A model generated the notes under the pieces. The model was not told where the DNA came from, made no database searches, and was given only the letters and a program-made list of their open reading frames with translations. Below are positions 41,439 to 48,101 of a stretch of DNA of 64,000 bases, piece by piece; position 1 is the first letter of the stretch; each line of letters starts with the position of its first letter. Origin of the DNA: Oscillospiraceae bacterium (lineage in GTDB: Bacteria; Bacillota_A; Clostridia; Oscillospirales; Oscillospiraceae); the NCBI GenBank assembly GCA_015067895.1, contig SVLP01000010.1, positions 1 to 64,000 of the forward strand, given 5' to 3'. The position numbers and the translations under genes were made by a program.

Positions 41439-41651
41439 TCAGAGGGAAAAATCGTCCTCCTCATATTTGGTGAAGTCCAGGGCCTTGGGCTTGGGGGGGA
41501 CGCGCTTGAAGGGGTCATAGCGGAATTTCCGGCAGTCGTCGCAGAGCGGCACGATCCCCTTTTTGGCACAGAGCATCATCTCCTCGTCAAGCCGGGTGCC
41601 GTAGCGGCAATACAGGCAGGACTGGTCGATCTTTTTACGAAACAGCATCAT
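41439..41651 (-). CDS. Small cysteine-rich (zinc ribbon-like) protein
   Basis: About 70 residues. Two pairs of cysteines, CLYCRYG and CDDC with another Cys between (MMLCAKKGIVPLC), suggest a zinc-binding knuckle, followed by KFRYDPFKRVPPKPKAL and an acidic tail. No family recognised. The start at 41651 is chosen because the AAAGGA site is 9 bases upstream; an ATG three codons earlier overlaps that site. It overlaps the end of the YlbJ-like gene by 17 bases in another frame. Confidence 0.7.
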   Translation of the reverse strand: MMLFRKKIDQSCLYCRYGTRLDEEMMLCAKKGIVPLCDDCRKFRYDPFKRVPPKPKALDFTKYEEDDFSL

Positions 41652-42624
41652 GGATCCCATCCTTTCGGGGGCTATTATACAACAGCCCGCCGGAAATTTC
41701 CACTGCTATTTTTCCGAAGAGCACCGCCGCTGGAAGGAAAAGTGCCCAGATGCCTAAGCGGAGGTACAGAAGGGAAAGGACGGCGGAAAGGAGGGATTGG
41801 AGAATCTTCTGGGCGGCGCACTGATTCATGCGAAGTCCTGCCTGGGCGGCAAGGCCGCCGATCTGGAGCAGGACGCTGACGCCGCCGAAGGAGACGAAGA
41901 CCGAACAGAGGAGGAAGCGGAGGTCACGGGGGAGCGGGTCAAGGGCGAAGACCCCGTTGGACAGCTCCAGAAGGCCCGTCAGGAGAACGCCGAGGGGCGG
42001 GGGGAGGAGGGGGAAGAACCAGCGATTGAGAAAGCCTGCCGCCACTCCGGCCAGGACGACCCAGGCACAGACCGAGGCCATGGAGGAGATGGAGCGGCGG
42101 ACGGCCTCCGGGAGGGAGACGGTTTCGGAAGCTGTGTGACAGGCACCATGGGATGGATGGGGCCAGAAGACTGCGGTCAGAAGGGCTGTCTCCAGCTGGA
42201 GGACGAAGAGGATCACCGCTTCGGGAAGGGACAGCACGGACGCGATGACGCCGAAGAGGAAGGAGGGGCCGCAGAAGCTGCACAGGCCCAGCATCCGTTC
42301 CCCATCGGCTTTGGAGAGTGATGCTTGCTCCACAGCCTGGGCGATGCAGGCTGCGCCCACGGGAAAGCCCCCGGCACAGCCCAAAAGGAACATGCCTTCA
42401 CTTCCATCAGGGATCCCCAGCAGCCGGGAAAGACATGGGATGCGGAGGGATTTCAGGCCGGGAACCAGCATGGAACTGAGGACGAAGAGAGGGAACAGGG
42501 TCGGGATCAGCGTGGATGTGCAGAGCTTCAGAGCGGCATGGGCGGAATCGGCGGCGCATCGGCTGTCCAAAATCAGGGCCGCCATGGCGGCAAAGAGCAC
42601 AAGGGCGGCGGTTCGCTTCCTCAA
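41635..42624 (-). CDS. YlbJ-like sporulation membrane protein
   Basis: A 329-residue polytopic membrane protein with about nine hydrophobic segments and nucleoside-recognition (Gate)-type features: LKLCTSTLIPTLFPLFVLSS near the N-terminus, CAGGFPVGAACIAQAVEQ, and FCGPSFLFGVIAS. These match the YlbJ family, which is made in the mother cell during sporulation. The TTG start (42622-42624) has GAGGTGATC at the right distance. It is divergent from yqfC across a symmetric promoter region. It is shorter than B. subtilis YlbJ (about 400), so it may belong to a related clostridial branch. Confidence 0.78.
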   Translation of the reverse strand: MRKRTAALVLFAAMAALILDSRCAADSAHAALKLCTSTLIPTLFPLFVLSSMLVPGLKSLRIPCLSRLLGIPDGSEGMFLLGCAGGFPVGAACIAQAVEQASLSKADGERMLGLCSFCGPSFLFGVIASVLSLPEAVILFVLQLETALLTAVFWPHPSHGACHTASETVSLPEAVRRSISSMASVCAWVVLAGVAAGFLNRWFFPLLPPPLGVLLTGLLELSNGVFALDPLPRDLRFLLCSVFVSFGGVSVLLQIGGLAAQAGLRMNQCAAQKILQSLLSAVLSLLYLRLGIWALFLPAAVLFGKIAVEISGGLLYNSPRKDGIHDAVS

Positions 42625-42642
42625 AACAGATCACCTCGTGAA

Positions 42643-42673
42643 AGTGTATGCGGGTGATCCTCCCGCATAGACT
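42643..42673. promoter_or_regulatory. Symmetric divergent promoter region of sporulation sigma-E type
   Basis: On the plus strand GTGTATG (42644-42650), 15 bases, then CATAGACT (42666-42673). On the minus strand GTCTATG, 15 bases, then CATACACT (42643-42650). Both -10-like boxes fit the sigma-E form CATAnnnT, and each box doubles as the -35 on the other strand. The -35 match is weaker. Both outward genes are of a kind controlled by sigma-E in Bacillus. Confidence 0.55.
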
Positions 42674-42690
42674 TGTGTGAGGTGAAATGC

Positions 42691-42951
42691 ATGATCGATT
42701 GGAAACAGCGGCTGTCAGCGGACGCGGGCGGATTGAAGCCGAGAACGCTGACGGAGCTTTATGGGAATGAGCGGCTTCTGGTGGAGCAGCACCGGGGGAT
42801 CCTGGGCTACGGCAGCGACTGCATCCGCATCGGCACCAGCTTTGGCTGCTTGAACGTGGAGGGGGAGGAGCTGCGGCTTTGCTGTATGAGCAGGAGCCAG
42901 CTCGTCATTCGGGGACGCATCCGCTGCGTCCGGACGGAAGGGGGAAGCTGA
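42691..42951 (+). CDS. yqfC: Sporulation protein YqfC
   Basis: An 86-residue protein of the YqfC/YabP family of small sporulation proteins made in the mother cell. The family core is TLTELYGNERLLVEQHRGIL, then IRIGTSFGCLNVEGEELRLC and a final basic strand (RGRIRCVR). The ATG at 42691 is 6 bases behind GAGGTG; an overlapping ATG four bases earlier is out of frame. Its stop overlaps the yqfD start (TGATG). Confidence 0.9.
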   Translation: MIDWKQRLSADAGGLKPRTLTELYGNERLLVEQHRGILGYGSDCIRIGTSFGCLNVEGEELRLCCMSRSQLVIRGRIRCVRTEGGS

Positions 42952-44138
42952 TGCAGCTTTGGTGGAGGCTCCGGGGCTGGGTGCGGCTTCGGCTGACCAG
43001 CGCGGATTGTGCGGCACGGCTGCGGGCCATGTCCCGGGAGATCAGGCTGGAGGATATCGAATTTCACAATGATCTGACTGCGTCGTTCTGTATTTCGAAG
43101 GCAGATGCAGACAGGATCGAAGTCCGGGAAGGGGAGCGGATCGAGGTCGTAACGGTTGGCGGGCTGCCTTCGATGGCCAGGCGGGTCTGGGAATGGCGGC
43201 GGCTGGCAGTCGTGGCTGTGATGCTGGGGGTGCTGACGGTGCTTCTGCCCACCCGGGTGTGGTTCATCCGGGTGGAGGGGAACGGGGAGCTGCCAGCACG
43301 GCGCATCATGGAAGCGGCTGAGGTGTGCGGCGTGTACTTTGGCGCGTCCATGCGGGAGCTGCGGAGCGAGCAGGTGAAGAACCATCTGCTGTACGCCATC
43401 CCGGAGCTGCGGTGGGCGGGAGTGAACACCAGCGGGTGTACGGTGGTCATCACGGTTTCCGTAAGAGATGCAGACCAGACACAGCCTGGGTCGATGCCGG
43501 GGGATCTGGTGGCCGGGGTGGATGCGGTGGTGACGGAGGTGATCCCGGAGTCCGGGACAGCACAGGCGGTGCCGGGACAGGCGGTGAAGGCGGGGCAGAT
43601 GCTTATTTCCGGGATGACCGATCTGGGGCTTTCCACCCGGGCCGACCGGGCGGAGGGCGAGGTCTATGGGCTGACACGGCGGGAAATCACCGCAGTTTTG
43701 CCGGGGGAGACGGTCGTGAAGGGGGAGAATGGGCGGCTGGTGCGAAAATTTGCCCTCCTTCTTGGAAAAAAACGTGTGAATTTTTCGAATGACAGTGGAA
43801 TTTTGCATGGGAGTTGTGTTAAAATGAGGACGGTCAACTATGTGACGCTGCCGGGGGGATTTCGGCTTCCGGCGGCGCTGGTGACGGAAACCTATGTCCT
43901 GTGCGAAGAAGCTGCTGTGCCGCGGGAAGACAGCGCTCAGGCGCTGGCGGATGCCGCAAGGCGTCTGGCAAAGGAGCGGATGATCGCGGGGACGATCCTG
44001 GGCGAGGAGATCGCGCAGGAGGGGCAGCGGCTCACGGCAGTGTTCGAATGCCGGGAGATGATCGCCCTGTTCCGGCCGGGAGTATATTTGGAGCGTGATA
44101 CAAATGATCGAGAGAATGGTGAACGTGGAGCGGGTTGA
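42951..44138 (+). CDS. yqfD: Sporulation protein YqfD
   Basis: A 395-residue membrane protein required for sporulation in Bacilli and Clostridia. The soluble N-terminus is about 1-80, then one membrane segment (about 85-105, RLAVVAVMLGVLTVLLPTRV) and a large extracytoplasmic region starting with VWFIRVEGNGELPARRIME, typical of the family. The ATG at 42951 overlaps the yqfC stop, and the longer frame reads inside yqfC. It overlaps phoH by 35 bases. The yqfC-yqfD pair is expected to be sigma-E controlled, although the following phoH and ybeY are needed in growing cells. Confidence 0.9.
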   Translation: MQLWWRLRGWVRLRLTSADCAARLRAMSREIRLEDIEFHNDLTASFCISKADADRIEVREGERIEVVTVGGLPSMARRVWEWRRLAVVAVMLGVLTVLLPTRVWFIRVEGNGELPARRIMEAAEVCGVYFGASMRELRSEQVKNHLLYAIPELRWAGVNTSGCTVVITVSVRDADQTQPGSMPGDLVAGVDAVVTEVIPESGTAQAVPGQAVKAGQMLISGMTDLGLSTRADRAEGEVYGLTRREITAVLPGETVVKGENGRLVRKFALLLGKKRVNFSNDSGILHGSCVKMRTVNYVTLPGGFRLPAALVTETYVLCEEAAVPREDSAQALADAARRLAKERMIAGTILGEEIAQEGQRLTAVFECREMIALFRPGVYLERDTNDRENGERGAG

Positions 44139-45114
44139 GGATCTGATCGCAGTCTTCGGCTCCTTCGACGAGAATATCCGGCGCATCGAGGATGCGCTGA
44201 GCGTGTCTATCGTCAACCGGGGCAATGAGCTCAAGGTAGTCGGCGATGAAGAGAACGTGGACAAGGCGGTGCGTACCCTGGAGGGGCTGCTGACCATCGC
44301 GGCCCGGGGCGAGACCATCGACGAGCAGCGGGTGCGCTACCTCATCACCCTGGTCAGGGAGGGCAACGACGAGCAGGTCAGCCGCATCGCCAAGGATGTG
44401 GTCTGCATCAGCGCCAAGGGCAAGCCCATCAAGGCCAAGACCGTGGGCCAGCAGAACTACATGAAGGCCATCCAGAATAATACCATCACCATCGGCGTGG
44501 GCCCCGCCGGTACCGGCAAGACATACCTGGCCGTTGCGGCGGCGGTGGCGGCCTTCCGGGAGCGGACGGTGAACCGGATCATCCTGACCCGTCCCGCCGT
44601 GGAGGCGGGCGAGCGGCTGGGCTTCCTGCCGGGCGATCTGCAGAACAAGGTCGATCCCTACCTGCGCCCCCTGTACGATGCCCTCTTTGACATGCTGGGC
44701 GCCGAGACCTTCCAGAAGTATCAGGAGCGGGGCTCCATTGAGGTCGCGCCGCTGGCCTACATGCGCGGACGGACGCTGGATGACAGCTTCATCATTCTGG
44801 ATGAAGCACAGAATACCACCCGGGAGCAGATGAAGATGTTCCTGACGAGACTGGGCTTCGGCTCGAAGATCGTCATCACCGGCGACGTGACCCAGATCGA
44901 CCTGCCCGATGACAAGGTCTCCGGATTGAAGGATGCTGTGCGGGTGCTGGAGAATGTGAAGGACATTGCGATTTGCCGCCTGACCAGTGCGGACGTGGTG
45001 CGTCACGCCTTGGTGCAGGAGATCATCAACGCCTACGAGAAGCACGAGAAGAAGCGGGAGCAGCCCAAGCCCGCTCCCAGAAAATTTGAGGGAAAGTACA
45101 GGAGGAAGACCTGA
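44104..45114 (+). CDS. phoH: PhoH family ATPase
   Basis: A 336-residue P-loop protein. An N-terminal KH-like segment (about 10-70) precedes the PhoH domain with GVGPAGTGKTYLAVAAAV (Walker A), RPAVEAGERLGFLPGDLQNK, FIILDEAQNTTREQMKM (Walker B) and TGDVTQIDLP. PhoH proteins bind RNA and are thought to have RNA helicase or RNase-related roles. The ATG at 44104 is preferred to GTG at 44095 because GGAG at 44090 would then be at a normal distance. Coupled to ybeY. Confidence 0.93.
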   Translation: MIERMVNVERVEDLIAVFGSFDENIRRIEDALSVSIVNRGNELKVVGDEENVDKAVRTLEGLLTIAARGETIDEQRVRYLITLVREGNDEQVSRIAKDVVCISAKGKPIKAKTVGQQNYMKAIQNNTITIGVGPAGTGKTYLAVAAAVAAFRERTVNRIILTRPAVEAGERLGFLPGDLQNKVDPYLRPLYDALFDMLGAETFQKYQERGSIEVAPLAYMRGRTLDDSFIILDEAQNTTREQMKMFLTRLGFGSKIVITGDVTQIDLPDDKVSGLKDAVRVLENVKDIAICRLTSADVVRHALVQEIINAYEKHEKKREQPKPAPRKFEGKYRRKT

Positions 45115-45617
45115 TGGCAAAGCTCAAGCTGAATCTGACCTACGAAAAGCCCAGCCTGCTCAATGTCCCCGTGACCAGGAACATCAAGCGGTGCGTGGAG
45201 GCCACCCTGGACGCCGAGGGCGTCACGGCTCTGTGTGAGATCAACATTCTCATCACCGATGACTCCGGCATCCACGCCATCAACAAGGCCGCCCGGAGCA
45301 TCGACCGGCCCACCGATGTGCTTTCCTTCCCCATGTTCGAGCTGGAGCCCGGCAATCCGCCCGCCGACTGGACAGACTATATGGATCCCGGCACCAAGGC
45401 CGTGCCCCTGGGCGATATGGTCATCTCCCTGGAGCGGGCACGGGCCCAGGCAAAGGAGTTCGGACACAGCGTCAAGCGGGAGGTGGGGTATCTGACCATC
45501 CACTCCATGCTCCATCTGCTGGGCTACGACCACCTGGACGAGGGCGAAATGAAGCGACAGATGAGAGCCAGGGAAGAGGCCATCGCTTCCACCATTGAAG
45601 GAATGAGCCGTGACTAA
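45114..45617 (+). CDS. ybeY: Endoribonuclease YbeY (rRNA maturation factor)
   Basis: A 167-residue metalloendonuclease that takes part in 16S rRNA 3'-end processing and quality control. The zinc motif H-x3-H-x5-H is complete in TIHSMLHLLGYDH. TDVLSFPM and LGDMVIS are the other conserved blocks. The start overlaps the phoH stop (TGATG), so translation is coupled. Gene order phoH-ybeY-era is typical, except that dgkA and cdd, frequent between ybeY and era, are absent. Confidence 0.95.
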   Translation: MAKLKLNLTYEKPSLLNVPVTRNIKRCVEATLDAEGVTALCEINILITDDSGIHAINKAARSIDRPTDVLSFPMFELEPGNPPADWTDYMDPGTKAVPLGDMVISLERARAQAKEFGHSVKREVGYLTIHSMLHLLGYDHLDEGEMKRQMRAREEAIASTIEGMSRD

Positions 45618-45620
45618 TAT

Positions 45621-45697
45621 AGTGCTGAATGCAGAGTGCTGAGTGCTTAGTGCTGAATGATTGGAAACTCAGCCCTCAGCCCTCAGAACTCAGCACT
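45621..45697. repeat. Heptad-based inverted repeat element, family C
   Basis: The left part repeats AGTGCTG AATGCAG AGTGCTG AGTGCTT AGTGCTG and the right part CTCAGCC CTCAGCC CTCAGAA CTCAGCA. It is the same kind of unit as 33389-33481 and lies between ybeY and the era ribosome binding site. Confidence 0.8.
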
Positions 45698-45717
45698 TTG
45701 CTACGAAGGAGAAATAT

Positions 45718-46602
45718 ATGAAAACCAAAACCGCTATGATTACCATTGCCGGACGTCCCAACGTCGGCAAGTCTACTTTGACGAATTTCCTTGTTGGCGA
45801 GAAGATCGCCATCGTTTCCAACAAGCCCCAGACCACCCGCAACCGGATCTGCGGCATCGTGACCCGTGACGATACCCAGTTCGTGTTTGTGGATACCCCC
45901 GGCTATCACCGTTCCCGTACCAAGCTGGGCGATTACATGGTGAACGTGGCCCGGGAGTCCATCGCTGATGTGGACGCCACCATTCTGGTGGTGGAGCCTG
46001 TGGCCAACATCGGCGGCCAGGAGGAGGATCTGATCGCCAAGATCAAGGCAAGCAAGAGTCCTGCGATCCTGGCCATCAACAAGATCGATACCGTGGAGCC
46101 CGATGCTCTGCTGGCGGTCATCGCCGCCTATTCCCAGGTCGGCTTCGATGCCATCATCCCCATCTCCGCCAAGACCGGCGACGGCGTGGAGGAGCTGCTG
46201 AAGGAATGCGCCAAGTACGCCCAGGAAAGCCCCTTCCTGTTCCCCGATGATATGACCACCGACCAGCCCGAGCGGCAGGTGATGGCCGAGATCATCCGGG
46301 AGAAGCTGCTGTGGACTCTGGACAAGGAGATCCCCCATGGCACCGCCGTGGAGATCACCAAATTCTCTGAGCGGGACAGCGGCATCATCGACATCGACGC
46401 CACCATCTACTGCGAGAAGGCCAGCCACAAGGGCATCATCATCGGCAAGCAGGGCGCGATGCTCAAGAAGATCAGCTCCATGGCCCGGGCCGACTGCGAG
46501 AAGTTCATGGGTACCAAGGTGTTTCTGACCACCTGGGTCAAGGTCAAGGAGAATTGGAGAGATTCCGACTTCCTGGTGCGCAATTTCGGCTATTCCGAAT
46601 AA
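45718..46602 (+). CDS. era: GTPase Era
   Basis: A 294-residue GTPase that binds the 3' end of 16S rRNA and checks 30S assembly. G1 AGRPNVGKSTLTNFLVG, G2 QTTRNRICGI, G3 VDTPGYHRSR and G4 AINKIDTVE are present, and the C-terminal KH domain has IIIGKQGAMLKKI. The ATG at 45718 follows GAAGGAG. It overlaps no gene, and the heptad element separates it from ybeY. Confidence 0.97.
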   Translation: MKTKTAMITIAGRPNVGKSTLTNFLVGEKIAIVSNKPQTTRNRICGIVTRDDTQFVFVDTPGYHRSRTKLGDYMVNVARESIADVDATILVVEPVANIGGQEEDLIAKIKASKSPAILAINKIDTVEPDALLAVIAAYSQVGFDAIIPISAKTGDGVEELLKECAKYAQESPFLFPDDMTTDQPERQVMAEIIREKLLWTLDKEIPHGTAVEITKFSERDSGIIDIDATIYCEKASHKGIIIGKQGAMLKKISSMARADCEKFMGTKVFLTTWVKVKENWRDSDFLVRNFGYSE

Positions 46603-46604
46603 AA

Positions 46605-46723
46605 CTTGCCTTCCCCACAGGGGGAGGTGGGCCGCGTCAGCGGGTCGGAGGGGGTGTCGCATATGCGAAGGGACACTCCCCCGGTCTGCTTCACAGCCCT
46701 GCCCCCTCTGAGAGGGGGCCAAG
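46605..46723. repeat. Interspersed GC-rich element, family B, plus orientation
   Basis: CTTGCCTTCCCCAC...GGGGGAGGTGGGCCG, inner CGTCAGCG, GGTCGGAGGGGGT, then a second half ending GAGAGGGGGCCAAG that is the inverted form of the beginning. The same order of blocks is seen at 26934-27045. The element separates era from yqzL. Confidence 0.72.
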
Positions 46724-46778
46724 AAAATGCGGTTTTTTTGATGTATTCTGCACAACCTAACTGCGGGAGGGATGCATC

Positions 46779-46922
46779 ATGGATTCTGCGTATTATTGGG
46801 AATTGTTTATGGCCACCGGTGCGCCAAGCTTTTATCTGGCGTACCAGTCGAAGCGTCGAACGGAGGAAACCGATGTATCTGAAAATACAGGGTCTTGTCC
46901 TTCGGCGGACGGAGTACAATGA
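46779..46922 (+). CDS. yqzL: YqzL-like small protein
   Basis: A 47-residue ORF with GGGAGGG upstream. The first 25 residues, with YYWELFMATGAPSFYLAYQS, match the YqzL family pattern (W-E-L-F-x-x-T-G, then x-x-Y-L-x-Y), a small protein usually encoded between era and recO in Firmicutes, which is exactly its position here. The rest of the ORF overlaps the start of recO by 50 bases in another frame and is not conserved in type. Function unknown. Confidence 0.78.
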   Translation: MDSAYYWELFMATGAPSFYLAYQSKRRTEETDVSENTGSCPSADGVQ

Positions 46923-47616
46923 CCACGATGTGCTGCTGACGATCCTGACGCGGCAGCATGGAAAGATCACCGCCAAGGCCCGGGGGCTGAAGCGGAAGAA
47001 TTCGCCCCTGACCGCCCAGTGCCAGCTGCTGGCCTTTGCGGAGTTCACCCTGTTTGAATATAAGGGGATGTACACCATCAATGAGGCCAATACCATCGAG
47101 CTGTTCCACGGGCTGCGAAATGATCTTGGCAAGCTGAGTCTGGGCACCTATTTCGCCCAGGCGGCGGAGGTCATCTCCCAGGAGGACTTGCCCAATCCGG
47201 AGCTGCAGTCGCTGGTGCTGAATTGTCTGTATGCGCTGTCGAAGCTGGGTGAGCCCGAGGAGAAGGTCAAGGCGGCCTTCGAGCTGCGCCTGGCCTGCAT
47301 CGCGGGCTTTCAGCCGGAGCTCAGCGGCTGCGCGGGCTGCGGCAATGAATGGCCGGATCGGTTTGACATCAAGGCTGGTATGCTCGAATGCGCCAGCTGC
47401 CGCAATATCGAGTCCGACGGCATCCGGATGCCGGTGTCACCCGGGGTCTTGCAGGCCATGCGGTATCTCTGCGAATGTGACAGCAGAAAAATCTTTGCCT
47501 TCCGTCTGTCACCCGATGCCATGCGGCAATTGGGGGATGTGACGCAAGGCTACTTAACCACACAATTGGAGCGGGGATTTTCCACGCTGGATTTTTATAA
47601 GTCATTACTCATTTAG
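46873..47616 (+). CDS. recO: DNA repair protein RecO
   Basis: A 247-residue recombination mediator that helps load RecA with RecR at gaps. The OB-fold N-terminus (LKIQGLVLRRTEYNDHDVLL, GKITAKARGLKRKNS), the helical middle and a zinc motif (CAGCGNEWPDRFD and CASCRN) are in order. The ATG at 46873 has GGAGGAAACC upstream. Its 5' end overlaps yqzL. Confidence 0.94.
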   Translation: MYLKIQGLVLRRTEYNDHDVLLTILTRQHGKITAKARGLKRKNSPLTAQCQLLAFAEFTLFEYKGMYTINEANTIELFHGLRNDLGKLSLGTYFAQAAEVISQEDLPNPELQSLVLNCLYALSKLGEPEEKVKAAFELRLACIAGFQPELSGCAGCGNEWPDRFDIKAGMLECASCRNIESDGIRMPVSPGVLQAMRYLCECDSRKIFAFRLSPDAMRQLGDVTQGYLTTQLERGFSTLDFYKSLLI

Positions 47617-47625
47617 GATACTCTC

Positions 47626-47758
47626 GTAGGGAACGGCCTCCGTGCCGTTCCGCAGTACCGGGGTCAGGCTTCCTGACAGCTCTGGCGAATACGGAAAATG
47701 CGGATTGTTGTCCCTCTGGGTCAACAATCCAGGGGACGGCACGGAGGCCGTCCCCTAC
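47626..47758. repeat. Inverted repeat element, family D
   Basis: The left arm GTAGGGAACGGCCTCCGTGC (47626 on) and the right arm (47732-47758, GGGGACGGCACGGAGGCCGT and CCCCTAC) are inverted near-copies of about 26 bp. Inside lies a second stem, GGATTGTTG/CAACAATCC (47702-47730). The whole would fold into a cruciform-like hairpin of 133 bp. It lies between recO and the small AT-rich gene. Confidence 0.78.
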
Positions 47759-47819
47759 AAAGCATCCTTTGGTTTCGTCAATGCCCATAATTCGAGATTT
47801 TCTTTTGGAGGAGAGCGGC

Positions 47820-48086
47820 ATGAATTCGATTGAGGACGTTTATAAACGATTATGTTTGGAACGAATAAACGAGAGGGCGGAATTATCCATTTCGGGTGAT
47901 AAAACCCTTTTGATGATTAAGATTGCTGATGAGCGGGTGCTGACAGCGGATGATGATATGATTGCCATCTCCAGCCGAAAAAAACTTTTGGGTGCTTCTT
48001 ATGATAGCGTGGATCATACCCATTATACTGATTTTGATGATTTGTATCAGCGGCTGCTTACATATTTGCCAGTTGATGCAACATGA
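47820..48086 (+). CDS. Unknown small protein, AT-rich
   Basis: An 88-residue ORF starting MNSIEDVYKRLCLERINERA, then KTLLMIKIADERVLTADDDM and an aspartate-rich DHTHYTDFDDLYQ. No family recognised. TTGGAGGAG is upstream of the ATG. Codon use (AAA, GAT, ATT) is clearly more AT-rich than in neighbours recO and mutS2, which suggests a later arrival. It sits between repeat family D and mutS2. Confidence 0.58.
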   Translation: MNSIEDVYKRLCLERINERAELSISGDKTLLMIKIADERVLTADDDMIAISSRKKLLGASYDSVDHTHYTDFDDLYQRLLTYLPVDAT

Positions 48087-48101
48087 TTATAGGAGAACAA
48101 C

